From positions 35,110 to 99,109 of the forward strand of contig CANRDO010000004.1 in the NCBI GenBank assembly GCA_947629385.1: a stretch of DNA of 64,000 bases. Reading direction: 5' to 3'. The notes under the pieces were generated by a model. It ran no database searches. It worked only from the letters and a program-made list of their open reading frames with translations, and was not told the origin of the DNA. Made by a program: the position numbers and the translations under genes. Positions 44,577-52,791 of this stretch are shown here, piece by piece. This DNA is from an uncultured Lachnospiraceae bacterium. Lineage in GTDB: Bacteria > Bacillota > Clostridia > Lachnospirales > Lachnospiraceae. Positions within the stretch are counted from its first letter, which is position 1. Each line of letters opens with the position of its first letter.

Positions 44577-44710
44577 AATTATTCCTTTCCCGTGATGATT
44601 TATCATCACGCTGCGACTGTTTTATCAGGAGCCAATATGCACGTTTGTCTAAAATAGGCAGTATACGAGGGAATGGGGAGCGTAATCCCCATCAAGTATG
44701 CCAGGCAGCC
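44577..44710. other. Candidate oriT region upstream of mobC
   Basis: Non-coding DNA directly upstream of mobC, the usual place for oriT in this family. It contains the inverted repeat CGTGATGAT/ATCATCACG (44591-44610, 2-base centre) and a second small dyad GGGGAGCGTAATCCCC (about 44676-44691). The nick site cannot be read from sequence alone. Confidence 0.5.
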
Positions 44711-44859
44711 AAAATTACGAAGTGAGTTTTGAGCGGCTCTGGCGTAACTTGCTCTTTCAGTTTTGAAAAATCCCCTTTATAATAAAGCCGATTTGAGAAG
44801 AAATATGATAAATTTTTTTGGAAAAGCATAACCAGAAGTGAAAAAATACGAAATATAGT

Positions 44860-45009
44860 ATGAAAGCTGTTTTTGTCATAGTCATCAGAAATGAAATAAG
44901 GCAAATACAAAACCGAAAAACTGAAAATGGAGAAACTTATCCGGATGACGTTACGATCATTGATCTGTTCTGGGAAAGAGACGAGAACGCAATTAAAATG
45001 GCTGAATGA
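44860..45009 (+). pseudogene. 5' fragment of ECF sigma-70 factor gene, interrupted by IS
   Basis: The frame from ATG 44860 ends with TYPDDVTIIDLFWERDENAIK and then MAE and a stop. IIDLFWxRDExAI is the usual start of the ECF sigma factors common in gut Firmicutes. The continuation (KYHALCCSIARKILANGEDA) is found after the IS at about 45679. The first 30 residues may be out of the original reading and are uncertain. Non-functional as it stands. Confidence 0.7.
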
Positions 45010-45010
45010 A

Positions 45011-45675
45011 AAGCCTAATCCCCCAGCTATGCTGGGGAGAATAGGGTAGTTGGAAGCGGTGAGGATATCAATAAAAATCCTCCTATGCTACAATGAAATT
45101 GGTGTCGCAAGCCAACTTTCAAGCATAGGAGGAGGTCCAAATGGACAATAGAAGTTTATCACACACCAAATGGAAATGCCAGTACCACATAGTTTTTATT
45201 CCCAAATACCGCAAGAAGGTATTGTACGGAAAAATTCGGGATGATGTGCGAGAGATATTAAGCACGCTATGCAAGTATAAAAATGTGGATATCATAGCAG
45301 GGGCAGTGTGCGCTGATCATGTACATTTAAGCGTAGCAATACCGCCGAAGATAAGCATATCGAATTTCATGGGGTATCTGAAGGGGAAAAGTACGTTAAT
45401 GGTTTACGACAGACATCCTGAACTACAGAGTAAATGGGACAAAGCATTCTGGGCAAGAGGATATTACGTTGAGACAATCGGTAATATTACAGACGAAGCA
45501 GTACAGAAGTATATAAAAGAGCAGGCAGAGGAATCGAGAAAAGAAGATTCCAGAAGTACCGCTTTATAAGCGGACCAGTAACAATGCTTGCGACACCGCC
45601 CTGCGGGGCGAGCAGTAATATTAGCCCTTTGGAGGGCTAATAGCAAACCACCAGTTGAACTGGTGGTTGCTGACT
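45011..45675 (+). mobile_element. IS200/IS605-family insertion sequence
   Basis: Single-gene element with imperfect palindromic ends rather than terminal inverted repeats. The left-end hairpin is CCCCAGC/GCTGGGG (45021-45037); right-end hairpins are TTAGCCCT/AGGGCTAA (45621-45640) and AACCACCAGT/ACTGGTGGTT (45646-45668). It carries tnpA only, as in IS200. It sits inside an ECF sigma gene; exact ends are estimated to within a few bases because the family makes no target duplication. Confidence 0.85.
45141..45569 (+). CDS. tnpA: IS200/IS605 TnpA transposase (Y1 HUH)
   Basis: 142 aa beginning MDNRSLSHTKWKCQYHIVFI. The HUH motif is DHVHLSV (H60, H62) and the catalytic Tyr lies in ARGYYVETIGN (Y108/Y109). 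It moves single-stranded element DNA by Tyr-mediated cleavage. AGGAGGAGG precedes the ATG. Length is typical, though the C-terminus (ESRKEDSRSTAL) is shorter than in some IS200 relatives. Confidence 0.95.
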   Translation: MDNRSLSHTKWKCQYHIVFIPKYRKKVLYGKIRDDVREILSTLCKYKNVDIIAGAVCADHVHLSVAIPPKISISNFMGYLKGKSTLMVYDRHPELQSKWDKAFWARGYYVETIGNITDEAVQKYIKEQAEESRKEDSRSTAL

Positions 45676-45984
45676 TAGAAATATCACGCTCTCTGCTGCT
45701 CGATTGCGCGGAAGATACTTGCAAACGGTGAGGACGCCGAGGAATGTGTGAACGACACCTGGTATGCGGCGTGGAAGTACATACCGCCGCAAAGGTCATT
45801 AGGACTTACGGCTTTTCTGGGAAAGATCACAAGAGGATTTGGCATATATGGAAAATATGCGGTGTTTTATCTGTCGGATAGAAGGACAGTTTCGGTGTGG
45901 AAGACACCGGCGCAAGTATTTAAGGAAATCAACAAGGATTACAATGGGTCTCTGTTTAGCGTAAGCATTATGCTTTTTTACTGA
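45676..45984 (+). pseudogene. Chimeric remnant: ECF sigma 3' piece fused to RR and kinase fragments
   Basis: The first part reads KYHALCCSIARKILANGEDA, then EECVNDTWYAAWKYIPPQRS and AFLGKIT, sigma region 2 of the interrupted ECF gene. Around 45840 it switches to GKYAVFYLSDRRTVSVWKTP, then AQVFKEINKDY, which matches the LytTR regulator at 56434-56525. At AAGGATTA it jumps to DYNGSLFSVSIMLFY, matching the end of the kinase at 57950-58000. The 3' flank (TGATTTTTCGGGGACAGTT) also matches the downstream copy. No intact product. Confidence 0.8.
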
Positions 45985-46229
45985 GGTTGATTTTTCGGGG
46001 ACAGTTGTGGTGACTGGTATTTTTTGTAGTATTACAAAAATGCAGGGAATATATATGTATTTTTGGAAAATTTTGCAGTATTGGAGGTTTTGCTTGGAGA
46101 TTTTTTGTGGGACATGACATAATGAATTGACGTATAAAGATGGATGCACTTTTATGTATTAATTCGGTTTCAAAATAGCAAAAGCCAGATATTTTATGCA
46201 GAGCTATGCTATTAGAGGGGTACATTGTA

Positions 46230-46403
46230 GTGAAAGGGAATGAAAAAAAATCTTTATGGGTACGTTGCCCGGACCGCGGAGGAAAGACACAGATAAGGGT
46301 CTATGAGGATACAATTCTTGTAAATTTCCCTCTGTATTGTCCAAAATGTAAAAAGGAAAACCGCATTGGTGTGGTAAATTTAAGGATGATATTAAGCAAA
46401 TAG
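46230..46403 (+). CDS. Cysteine-rich KTR family protein, one Cys pair incomplete
   Basis: 57 aa from GTG 46230 (AGAGGGG nine bases upstream; ATG 46206 is an alternative). Motif WVRCPDRGGKTQIRVYEDTI followed by NFPLYCPKCKKENRIGVVN is the Cys_rich_KTR family. Normally two CxxC pairs bind zinc; the first pair reads CPDR here, so one ligand is lost. The function of the family is unknown. A broken homologous fragment lies at 55843-55893. Confidence 0.7.
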   Translation: MKGNEKKSLWVRCPDRGGKTQIRVYEDTILVNFPLYCPKCKKENRIGVVNLRMILSK

Positions 46404-46570
46404 AAAGATTATAAGAGAGCCTGAGAGTCTGCCTTTTATTCCCGAAGAGGAAATCAAGTGCAGGCTCTATATTTATGTAGGGTATTGTTTGGCTTGTATT
46501 GCACTGCTGGAGCGAAAAGCAGACTAGACTGACCGAGATCAATGGAACTGTTTTTCGAGTTTGGGGTTTC
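46404..46570. other. Intergenic, no gene seen
   Basis: 167 bases between the KTR gene and the convergent histidine kinase gene. Contains weak dyads (GAGCCTG... CAGGCTC, 46417-46494) that could act as a terminator for either strand; no T run follows. Confidence 0.3.
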
Positions 46571-47872
46571 TTATCCACTATCCAGAGGGAGCAAAATTGT
46601 AAACTCGGCGCCGCCGAGTATGGAATCGGTAACAGTTATCGTTCCGCTGTGTAAGTCGATGATTTCCTTTGCAATGCTTAAGCCGAGACCAAAGTGGTTT
46701 TTATCCGTTCTGGAATTATCGCAGCGGTAAAAACGGCGGAAGATGTTTTGTTTGTCTTCATCCGGAATCCCGGAGCCACTGTCGGAGACAGAGATCGTGA
46801 CTGCATTTGCCCCGGATAGGACAGAAATCCGGATTGCTCCGCCCTGCGGGGTATAAGTAATCGCGTTGTCCAGCAGGATTGTGAATACCTGTGATATCCG
46901 ATCCGGATCACAGTTGACTTCCGGGACAAGTGTATCAGGCAGAGCAAAGTCGATCCGGATCTGTTTCTGGCTGGCAAGGACGTCAAACTTTTCATAGCAA
47001 TCGATCAAAAGGTTGGTAATAAAGGTGCTTTCTTTATGAATCGAGATGGCTCCATTATCGAGGGAGGCAAGGGTAAACATATCGTTGATCAGTCTTTTCA
47101 TCCGGAAGCATTCCTTTTCGATAAGAGTATAAGATGCCTCCCGCTTTGCAGCAGATGGATTTTTTAGCAGTGGAAGCGATGTCATGATAACAGTGAGAGG
47201 CGAACGGAGCTCATGCGATGCGGAAGAAAAGAAACCGACCTGCTGTTCATGATTCTTTATAAGGGGGCGGATCAGGCTTTGGATCAAAAAGAACGAGCAG
47301 ACGCTCAGTATCAGGATTGCGGCAAGCGCCGCAGCAATCATCGGAAGAAATAAATGATTAAGACCGGAAAACTGTGCGGGGATGAAAGAGAGTATGGTTA
47401 CTGTTAAAATACCATATTTTTTAGGGATATATCCGACCGATGCCAAAGATTTTTTTGTGGCAATGCCGTCCAGTTGGAATTCTATATGTTTCATATAGCC
47501 GCTGCCTTTTACAGATGTTGATGAAAGTGTATAAGTCTCCCATGCGGTTTCGCGCGCAAGCTCAAAAATGGTGTTATCCGTAGAATTATCGTTCTGTGAA
47601 TCAAAGATAACCGGCGTTTCATTATCCAGTATGGAGATAAGGAATTCATTTTCAATGGTTAATTTCTTCAGCCAGGCATGGGAAATATTATCCTGTTCGG
47701 ATAATGCTTCATAAATGTCAGCAGTGCGTCTCTGAAAATCATCGAACTGACGCAGGCTTTGGTTGTCCCGTATCAGTTTAAGGCTGAAAAGCGTCATTGT
47801 GATTAGGATTGTGCTGATCACGGTACAGCAGAAGAATGTCAGCTGGAGGTGTAGTTTGCGATACATGGTCAT
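46571..47872 (-). CDS. Sensor histidine kinase (OmpR-type partner)
   Basis: 433 aa. Membrane helix 1 (TFFCCTVISTILITMTLF), an extracellular sensor of about 130 residues, helix 2 (LFLPMIAAALAAILILSVCS), then HisKA with H220 in SASHELRSPL and an HATPase domain with DPDRISQVFTILLDNAITYT, DSGSGIP and HFGLGLSIA. It should autophosphorylate and pass phosphate to the regulator encoded 24 bases upstream. Divergent from the transporter-like operon at 48816, which is its probable target. Confidence 0.95.
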   Translation of the reverse strand: MTMYRKLHLQLTFFCCTVISTILITMTLFSLKLIRDNQSLRQFDDFQRRTADIYEALSEQDNISHAWLKKLTIENEFLISILDNETPVIFDSQNDNSTDNTIFELARETAWETYTLSSTSVKGSGYMKHIEFQLDGIATKKSLASVGYIPKKYGILTVTILSFIPAQFSGLNHLFLPMIAAALAAILILSVCSFFLIQSLIRPLIKNHEQQVGFFSSASHELRSPLTVIMTSLPLLKNPSAAKREASYTLIEKECFRMKRLINDMFTLASLDNGAISIHKESTFITNLLIDCYEKFDVLASQKQIRIDFALPDTLVPEVNCDPDRISQVFTILLDNAITYTPQGGAIRISVLSGANAVTISVSDSGSGIPDEDKQNIFRRFYRCDNSRTDKNHFGLGLSIAKEIIDLHSGTITVTDSILGGAEFTILLPLDSG

Positions 47873-47896
47873 TTCCCTTTTGCTTTCTGTGAAAAG

Positions 47897-48568
47897 TTAG
47901 ACTACGAGCCGGTATCCGATTCCACGGACCGTTTTCAATATAACTGTGCTTTCGATGGAACGGATCCGGTTCCGGAGGAAGTAGATAAAGTTGTCAAGAT
48001 TCCGGTCCTCGACATCCGAAGCGTTTCCCCAGACTTCGGAGAAAATGAAATCCCTCGTCAGGGTCTGGTTCGGGTGGTTCAGGAAAAGCTCAAATAACGC
48101 GTTCTCTTTTGCAGTGAGGACACATGATTTTGTGCCACAGCACAGCTTTTGTTCGGATGGATGATAAACCAGGTCTCCCTGTGAGACCGGACGCGCTGTT
48201 TTCAATTCCGGTGGTCGGCGCAGGATGCAGTTGATCCTGGCAAGGAGTTCTTCAAAGACGAAGGGCTTCACCAGATAATCATCCGCTCCGCAGTTCAAAC
48301 CGGATATTTTTTCGGAAAGGTCACCGATGCCGGTGATAAAAATAACAGGGGTCATGATCCCCTGCTGCCGGATAATCTGTAGAAACTGCATACCGTCCAG
48401 AACAGGGAGCATTCTGTCCAGCAGGATCAGATGGTAAGTTTCCTGCTTCAGATAGAAAAGACCGTCGCTTCCATTTGAACATATATCCGCCATAAACCCG
48501 TGTTCTACCAGTCTGCCGCGTAAAGAGCGGGAAAAGTCCACATCATCTTCTATAATAAGTATTTTCAT
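47897..48568 (-). CDS. OmpR/PhoB-family response regulator
   Basis: 223 aa from ATG 48568 (TGGAG upstream; an in-frame start at 48580 is less likely). The receiver domain (MKILIIEDDVDFSRSLRGRL) has phospho-acceptor D51 in LLDRMLP; the C-terminal winged helix reads LTAKENALFELFLNHPNQTL and ends VRGIGYRLVV. Cotranscribed with the kinase. Direct repeats in its own upstream region (48604-48638) are candidate binding sites. Confidence 0.95.
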   Translation of the reverse strand: MKILIIEDDVDFSRSLRGRLVEHGFMADICSNGSDGLFYLKQETYHLILLDRMLPVLDGMQFLQIIRQQGIMTPVIFITGIGDLSEKISGLNCGADDYLVKPFVFEELLARINCILRRPPELKTARPVSQGDLVYHPSEQKLCCGTKSCVLTAKENALFELFLNHPNQTLTRDFIFSEVWGNASDVEDRNLDNFIYFLRNRIRSIESTVILKTVRGIGYRLVV

Positions 48569-48585
48569 AAAAGTCTCCATTCAGG

Positions 48586-48638
48586 TTATCGTTTTCTATC
48601 ATATTATCGTGTCATACCGTAATTATCACGTCATGCCG
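48586..48638. promoter_or_regulatory. Direct repeats, candidate response-regulator operator
   Basis: TTATCGTGTCATACCG (48604-48619) and TTATCACGTCATGCCG (48623-48638) match at 13 of 16 positions with a 19-bp period, about two helical turns. A weaker third unit begins at 48586. This is the usual form of OmpR-family sites, and it lies between the regulator and the divergent operon. Confidence 0.55.
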
Positions 48639-48815
48639 CCTTTTACGTAGTGCGATTTTCGCGAAGCCTGCTTAGAACTGTATCATATCATTGATATGTC
48701 TAATTTATGTCTAAAAAGTTATTGGATCATTAGAAAAGAATTCGACATTTGTATGATAAGGTGAAACTATGCAGGGCAGGAAAGTTCTCAAATAAAGAAT
48801 GGGAGGAGCAGAAGT

Positions 48816-51086
48816 ATGTTGAACAGGGTATTAAAAAAGAAAATAACCATATCATGCCTGGCGTTCGCACTTATGATCCAGTCGGGAGGATGTGGACAGA
48901 AAACGGGGGAAAACGCTGGAACGGCCAATGATCACTCAATCCGACATGCGGAAGAAACAGGCATGGAAGGAAATTCGGAGATGGGGACGGCAGAAGAATA
49001 CGGGGAATCGGATATTCCGCTTCCGGATGGCGCAGCGGATATTCTGGCAGTCCGGGAAGCGGGAGGGATTGTCTGGATGGTAACGGGGCAGGATGTCTAT
49101 TCTTCACTGGATCAGGGGGAGACCTGGGTACGTGCGGATGCGGAAACTGCAGCAGTTCCGGCAGGGTGTCCGGCTGCGGCGATCAGCAGGGGAGGCTCTA
49201 TGGCGTTCGCTTCCATGGATGGAAGCATCCTGATCCGGACAAGTGACGGGACACAGAACAGGGTCGAAAACATTTTTGCAGAGGGCCAGGTATGTTATGC
49301 GCTGGATTTTGTGGATGAGGGAATGCTCCTGGCGTCGGACACGGACAGTAATCTCTATATCATCGACCTTGCGGGCGGGACAGTGACGGGGACGATACCG
49401 GCGGAGGGGGAGTACCATTATCTTACGGCCCCGGTTGACGGGGCGGTTGTAACGCTCACGGGGGAAGGGGTTAAATATTACGGATACCAGGGGGAGATGC
49501 AGGAAGGGAACGAAGTGGTCAGCCATCTTCTTTCCCAGGATCTTGCAGACTTCAATTCCCACAAAAAGGGAATTCTGGTACCGGATCCGGAGGGGGATGG
49601 TTTCTTCTACGCCTGCAGGCGTGGCTTGTACCACTATACGTCAGGGGGCAGCATTACGGAGCAGCTGATCGAGGGCAGGTCGAACTCCATGGGGGACGAT
49701 GCGTGTGAGTTTTACCGCATGGCGGCACTGTCCGACCAGACATTTTTGCTTGCGTACCGGAAAGACCAGGGAGGTTCTGCCCAGGTGGTCCTGAAAAAGT
49801 ATACGGCTGCAGGGGACAAAAAGGATACCGGGGAGGCCGGCAGCCATCCGGATGCCGGGACAGCCGCGATGGAAGGGGAACTCACGGTATATACGCTGAA
49901 CCGGAATGTCCTGCTTGAGGAGGAGATCAATGCCATGAACCGGAACCATCCGGACTGTGTGGTGACGGTGGAGACCGGGCTGGGCGATGAAGCGGGACTG
50001 ACGGTAGACGATGCGGTAAAGACACTGAATACGGAGATCCTGGCAGGGACAGGGCCGGACATCCTGATCCTGGATGGAATGGCGGTGGAGCCGTATTGTG
50101 AGAGCGGCCTTCTGCTGGATCTGCGTGATGTACTGCAGGAGGTGGCGGAGGCAGACGGAGTCTATGAAAAGATCGCCTATGCCTATGAGGACGACGGGGC
50201 GGTCTATGCAGTCCCTGCGAGGTTCTGCTTCCCGGTCATGACGGGCGAGGAGGGCATGATAAGGCAGATTGTTGACCTGGATTCGCTGGCGGACGTGGTC
50301 AGGTCATTGAAGGAACAGCATCCGGAGCAGACGAGCATCACAGGCCTGTATGGGGAGGGCCTGCTGGAATCCCTGTTTGATTTCTGTGCGCCCGCATGGG
50401 TTGGGGTTTCCGGACAGATCGATACGGACCAGCTGAAACATTTCCTGGAGACCGTAAAAGAGATAGACGGCCTGCAGAAGGCAGGGGTAAGTGAGGCGGA
50501 TATAGAAGCGGTAACCGGAAGCTACGTCTATTCGGACGATAATGCGGAACTGATGCAGCCGATGCTTGTGAGCGGCGGAAGCCAGTCCCTGGCATTCTAC
50601 CATTCAAAATCGCTCAATTTCTCCAAAACACTGCTGGGCCTGATGCAGGACGGCACATACTCGTTTGACGGGGCGCGGGGACAGAGCACAGGCGTGTTCA
50701 TTCCGAAAGAGATCGTAGCGGTAAACGCAAAGAGCCAGAACCAGGCTTCCGCTGTTGCCTTTGTGAAGGAATTCCTGTCGTCTTCCTGTCAGGAGACGTT
50801 CAAAATTGAGGATACCGCCTATCCGGTGAACAGGGCAGCGTTCCACGGGATGGAGGAGGCTGAGATCGGGACAGCGGAAAACTCCGGGCTCAGCGCCGAG
50901 GCCTGCAGGGAAGGGTTTGGGAAGATCGAATCTGTGATTGACCAGCTTTCCGTGTGCAGTGTCACGGATGCCGTGATCCGGGATGCAGTGACAGAACAGG
51001 GCATGCGTTTCCTAAACGGGGAACTGACGCTGGAGGATGCGGTCAGCGGCATCGAGCAGAAGGTTGGCCTCCATATGGCGGAGTGA
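48816..51086 (+). CDS. Lipoprotein: beta-propeller fused to solute-binding protein
   Basis: 756 aa. The signal peptide ends SGGC (Cys26), giving a lipoprotein. Residues about 70-350 are propeller-like, with an Asp-box SLDQGETW (BNR type) and repeated blades (MAFASMDGSILIRTSDGTQN; DSNLYIIDLAGGTVTGTIPA). Residues about 360-756 are an extracellular solute-binding fold of the sugar ABC type (LTVYTLNRNVLLEEEINAMN; EILAGTGPDILILDG; AFVKEFLSSSCQ). GGGAGGAGC precedes the ATG. First gene of a five-gene operon with MalFG-type permeases. The fusion of propeller and SBP on one lipoprotein is uncommon; ligand unknown. Confidence 0.8.
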   Translation: MLNRVLKKKITISCLAFALMIQSGGCGQKTGENAGTANDHSIRHAEETGMEGNSEMGTAEEYGESDIPLPDGAADILAVREAGGIVWMVTGQDVYSSLDQGETWVRADAETAAVPAGCPAAAISRGGSMAFASMDGSILIRTSDGTQNRVENIFAEGQVCYALDFVDEGMLLASDTDSNLYIIDLAGGTVTGTIPAEGEYHYLTAPVDGAVVTLTGEGVKYYGYQGEMQEGNEVVSHLLSQDLADFNSHKKGILVPDPEGDGFFYACRRGLYHYTSGGSITEQLIEGRSNSMGDDACEFYRMAALSDQTFLLAYRKDQGGSAQVVLKKYTAAGDKKDTGEAGSHPDAGTAAMEGELTVYTLNRNVLLEEEINAMNRNHPDCVVTVETGLGDEAGLTVDDAVKTLNTEILAGTGPDILILDGMAVEPYCESGLLLDLRDVLQEVAEADGVYEKIAYAYEDDGAVYAVPARFCFPVMTGEEGMIRQIVDLDSLADVVRSLKEQHPEQTSITGLYGEGLLESLFDFCAPAWVGVSGQIDTDQLKHFLETVKEIDGLQKAGVSEADIEAVTGSYVYSDDNAELMQPMLVSGGSQSLAFYHSKSLNFSKTLLGLMQDGTYSFDGARGQSTGVFIPKEIVAVNAKSQNQASAVAFVKEFLSSSCQETFKIEDTAYPVNRAAFHGMEEAEIGTAENSGLSAEACREGFGKIESVIDQLSVCSVTDAVIRDAVTEQGMRFLNGELTLEDAVSGIEQKVGLHMAE

Positions 51087-51090
51087 CATT

Positions 51091-51933
51091 ATGAAAAGGG
51101 TGAAAAAGTGGCGGGGAGCCTTATGGGTGCTCCCCAGCCTTGCAGGTGTGTCGGTCTTTTATTTTGTGCCTTACGTGGATGTGGTGAGACGTTCTGTCAC
51201 GCAGAATTCCGGGGAATCCTTTGCGGGCATCCGGAATTTCAGGGAGCTGTTCCAAAATGAGGCGTTTCTTCTGGCGGGCGCCAACACACTGAAGTTCATG
51301 GCAGTCTGCATTCCGCTGCTGCTGGCGGTCTCGCTGCTCCTCGCGGTGGCTGTGCTTCGCTGCAGGCTTGCTGAGCTTTATAAGTGGGTGTTCCTGCTGC
51401 CGATGGCGCTTCCCGCGGTATCGGTCGCCCTGGTGTGGAAGCTTGTGTTCCATGGGCATGGCATACTGAATGCGTTGCTGGGCCTATCCGGACGGGCAGG
51501 GAAAGACTGGCTGCATTCCCCGGCGGCGTTCGGGGTCATGGTCGTCAGCTACCTCTGGAGGAATACCGGTTACAACATGGTCCTCTGGATGGCAGGGATC
51601 CGCCAGATTGACGGGAGCATTTATGAAGCGGCGAGAATTGACGGGGCAAACGAGATCCGGGTCTTTACACACATGATGCTCCCAAACCTGAAGCAGATCC
51701 TGTATACGGTATCGGTGCTGTCCCTGCTGAATTCCTTTAAGGTGTTCCGCGAGGCCTACCTTGTGGCCGGGAGCTACCCGGATGACAGTATGTACATGAT
51801 GCAGCACTTATTCAACAACTGGTTCGGGGCACTGGCCCTTGATAAGATGTCGGCGGCGTCGGTTCTGCTCAGCCTGGTGATCCTGGTGTTCATTTTCGGC
51901 CTGTACCGGGCCTGGGGGAAGGAGATGGGGTAG
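51091..51933 (+). CDS. ABC permease, MalF/sugar type
   Basis: 280 aa from ATG 51091, four bases after the preceding stop. Six membrane helices and the permease EAA loop (EAARIDGANEIRVFTHMMLP) that docks an ATPase. No ATP-binding subunit is encoded in this operon or elsewhere in the window, so it must use a host ATPase (as MsmK-type proteins serve several sugar importers) or act otherwise. Confidence 0.9.
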   Translation: MKRVKKWRGALWVLPSLAGVSVFYFVPYVDVVRRSVTQNSGESFAGIRNFRELFQNEAFLLAGANTLKFMAVCIPLLLAVSLLLAVAVLRCRLAELYKWVFLLPMALPAVSVALVWKLVFHGHGILNALLGLSGRAGKDWLHSPAAFGVMVVSYLWRNTGYNMVLWMAGIRQIDGSIYEAARIDGANEIRVFTHMMLPNLKQILYTVSVLSLLNSFKVFREAYLVAGSYPDDSMYMMQHLFNNWFGALALDKMSAASVLLSLVILVFIFGLYRAWGKEMG

Positions 51934-52788
51934 ATGAGACATTGCAGGAAATGTACGGAGGTCCTGATTTTTCTTTTTGCGCTGCTGTTTTTTCTTCCGG
52001 TTCTTTTCCTGATAGCCGGTTCCGTCATGGGGGAAGATGAGCTGCTCGGCTGCCTCGGGCCGGTATTCGGACAAGGCGGCGGATATGCAAGGATGGCGGT
52101 ATTCCCTTCCTTTCCAACTATCCGGCCCTATGTAAAAGTCCTTCTTGACACACCGGAATTCTTTGTCATGTTCTGGAACTCGGTAAAGATCACCGCAGGG
52201 ATACTGGCCGGGCAGATGATTTTTGGGACAATGGCAGCCTGGGGGCTGGCAAAGGGGAGCTTTCCGGGCAGGAAACAGCTGCTCTGGGTCTACATCGCGC
52301 TGATGCTGATGCCGTTTCAGGTGCTGATGCTGTCTGATTATCTGGTACTGAAGGAGCTGGGGCTTCTGGACAGCCACTGGGGGCTTATCTGGCAGGGGGC
52401 ATTTTCCGCGTTTCCGGTGTTCATCATGTACCGCTTCTTTGACGGGATCCCGCCGGAAATGATGGAAGCGGCGGAACTGGACGGAGCAGGCTCCTTCCAG
52501 ATCTTCCGGCATATCGGGCTGCCGCTTGGGAGGGCGGGGATCTTTTCGGCAATGGTGCTGGGGCTTCTGGAGAGCTGGAGCATGATCGAGCAGCCGATGA
52601 CATTCCTGAAAACAAAAAGCCTGTGGCCGCTGTCAATCCTGCTGCCGGAAATACAGGAAGGAAAGATCGGATATGCGTTTGCCGTGTCCGTATTGATCTT
52701 CCTCCCTGCGCTGCTTGTATTTCTGACAGGACAGAAATACCTGGAACAGGGGATTGAAGCGTCATCCGTAAAGAAAGGGGGAAACTGA
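51934..52788 (+). CDS. ABC permease, MalG/sugar type
   Basis: 284 aa. Starts directly after the MalF-like gene. Six membrane helices; EAA loop EAAELDGAGSFQIFRHIGLP. The N-terminal CRKCTEVLIFLFALLFFLPV is the usual MalG start. It forms the heterodimeric channel with the preceding protein. Confidence 0.9.
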   Translation: MRHCRKCTEVLIFLFALLFFLPVLFLIAGSVMGEDELLGCLGPVFGQGGGYARMAVFPSFPTIRPYVKVLLDTPEFFVMFWNSVKITAGILAGQMIFGTMAAWGLAKGSFPGRKQLLWVYIALMLMPFQVLMLSDYLVLKELGLLDSHWGLIWQGAFSAFPVFIMYRFFDGIPPEMMEAAELDGAGSFQIFRHIGLPLGRAGIFSAMVLGLLESWSMIEQPMTFLKTKSLWPLSILLPEIQEGKIGYAFAVSVLIFLPALLVFLTGQKYLEQGIEASSVKKGGN

Positions 52789-52791
52789 AAA

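Noticed and set aside
44692..44910. Minus-strand 72-codon ORF near the IS
   Set aside because: Overlaps the ECF sigma fragment and the possible oriT region, no ribosome site, no family.
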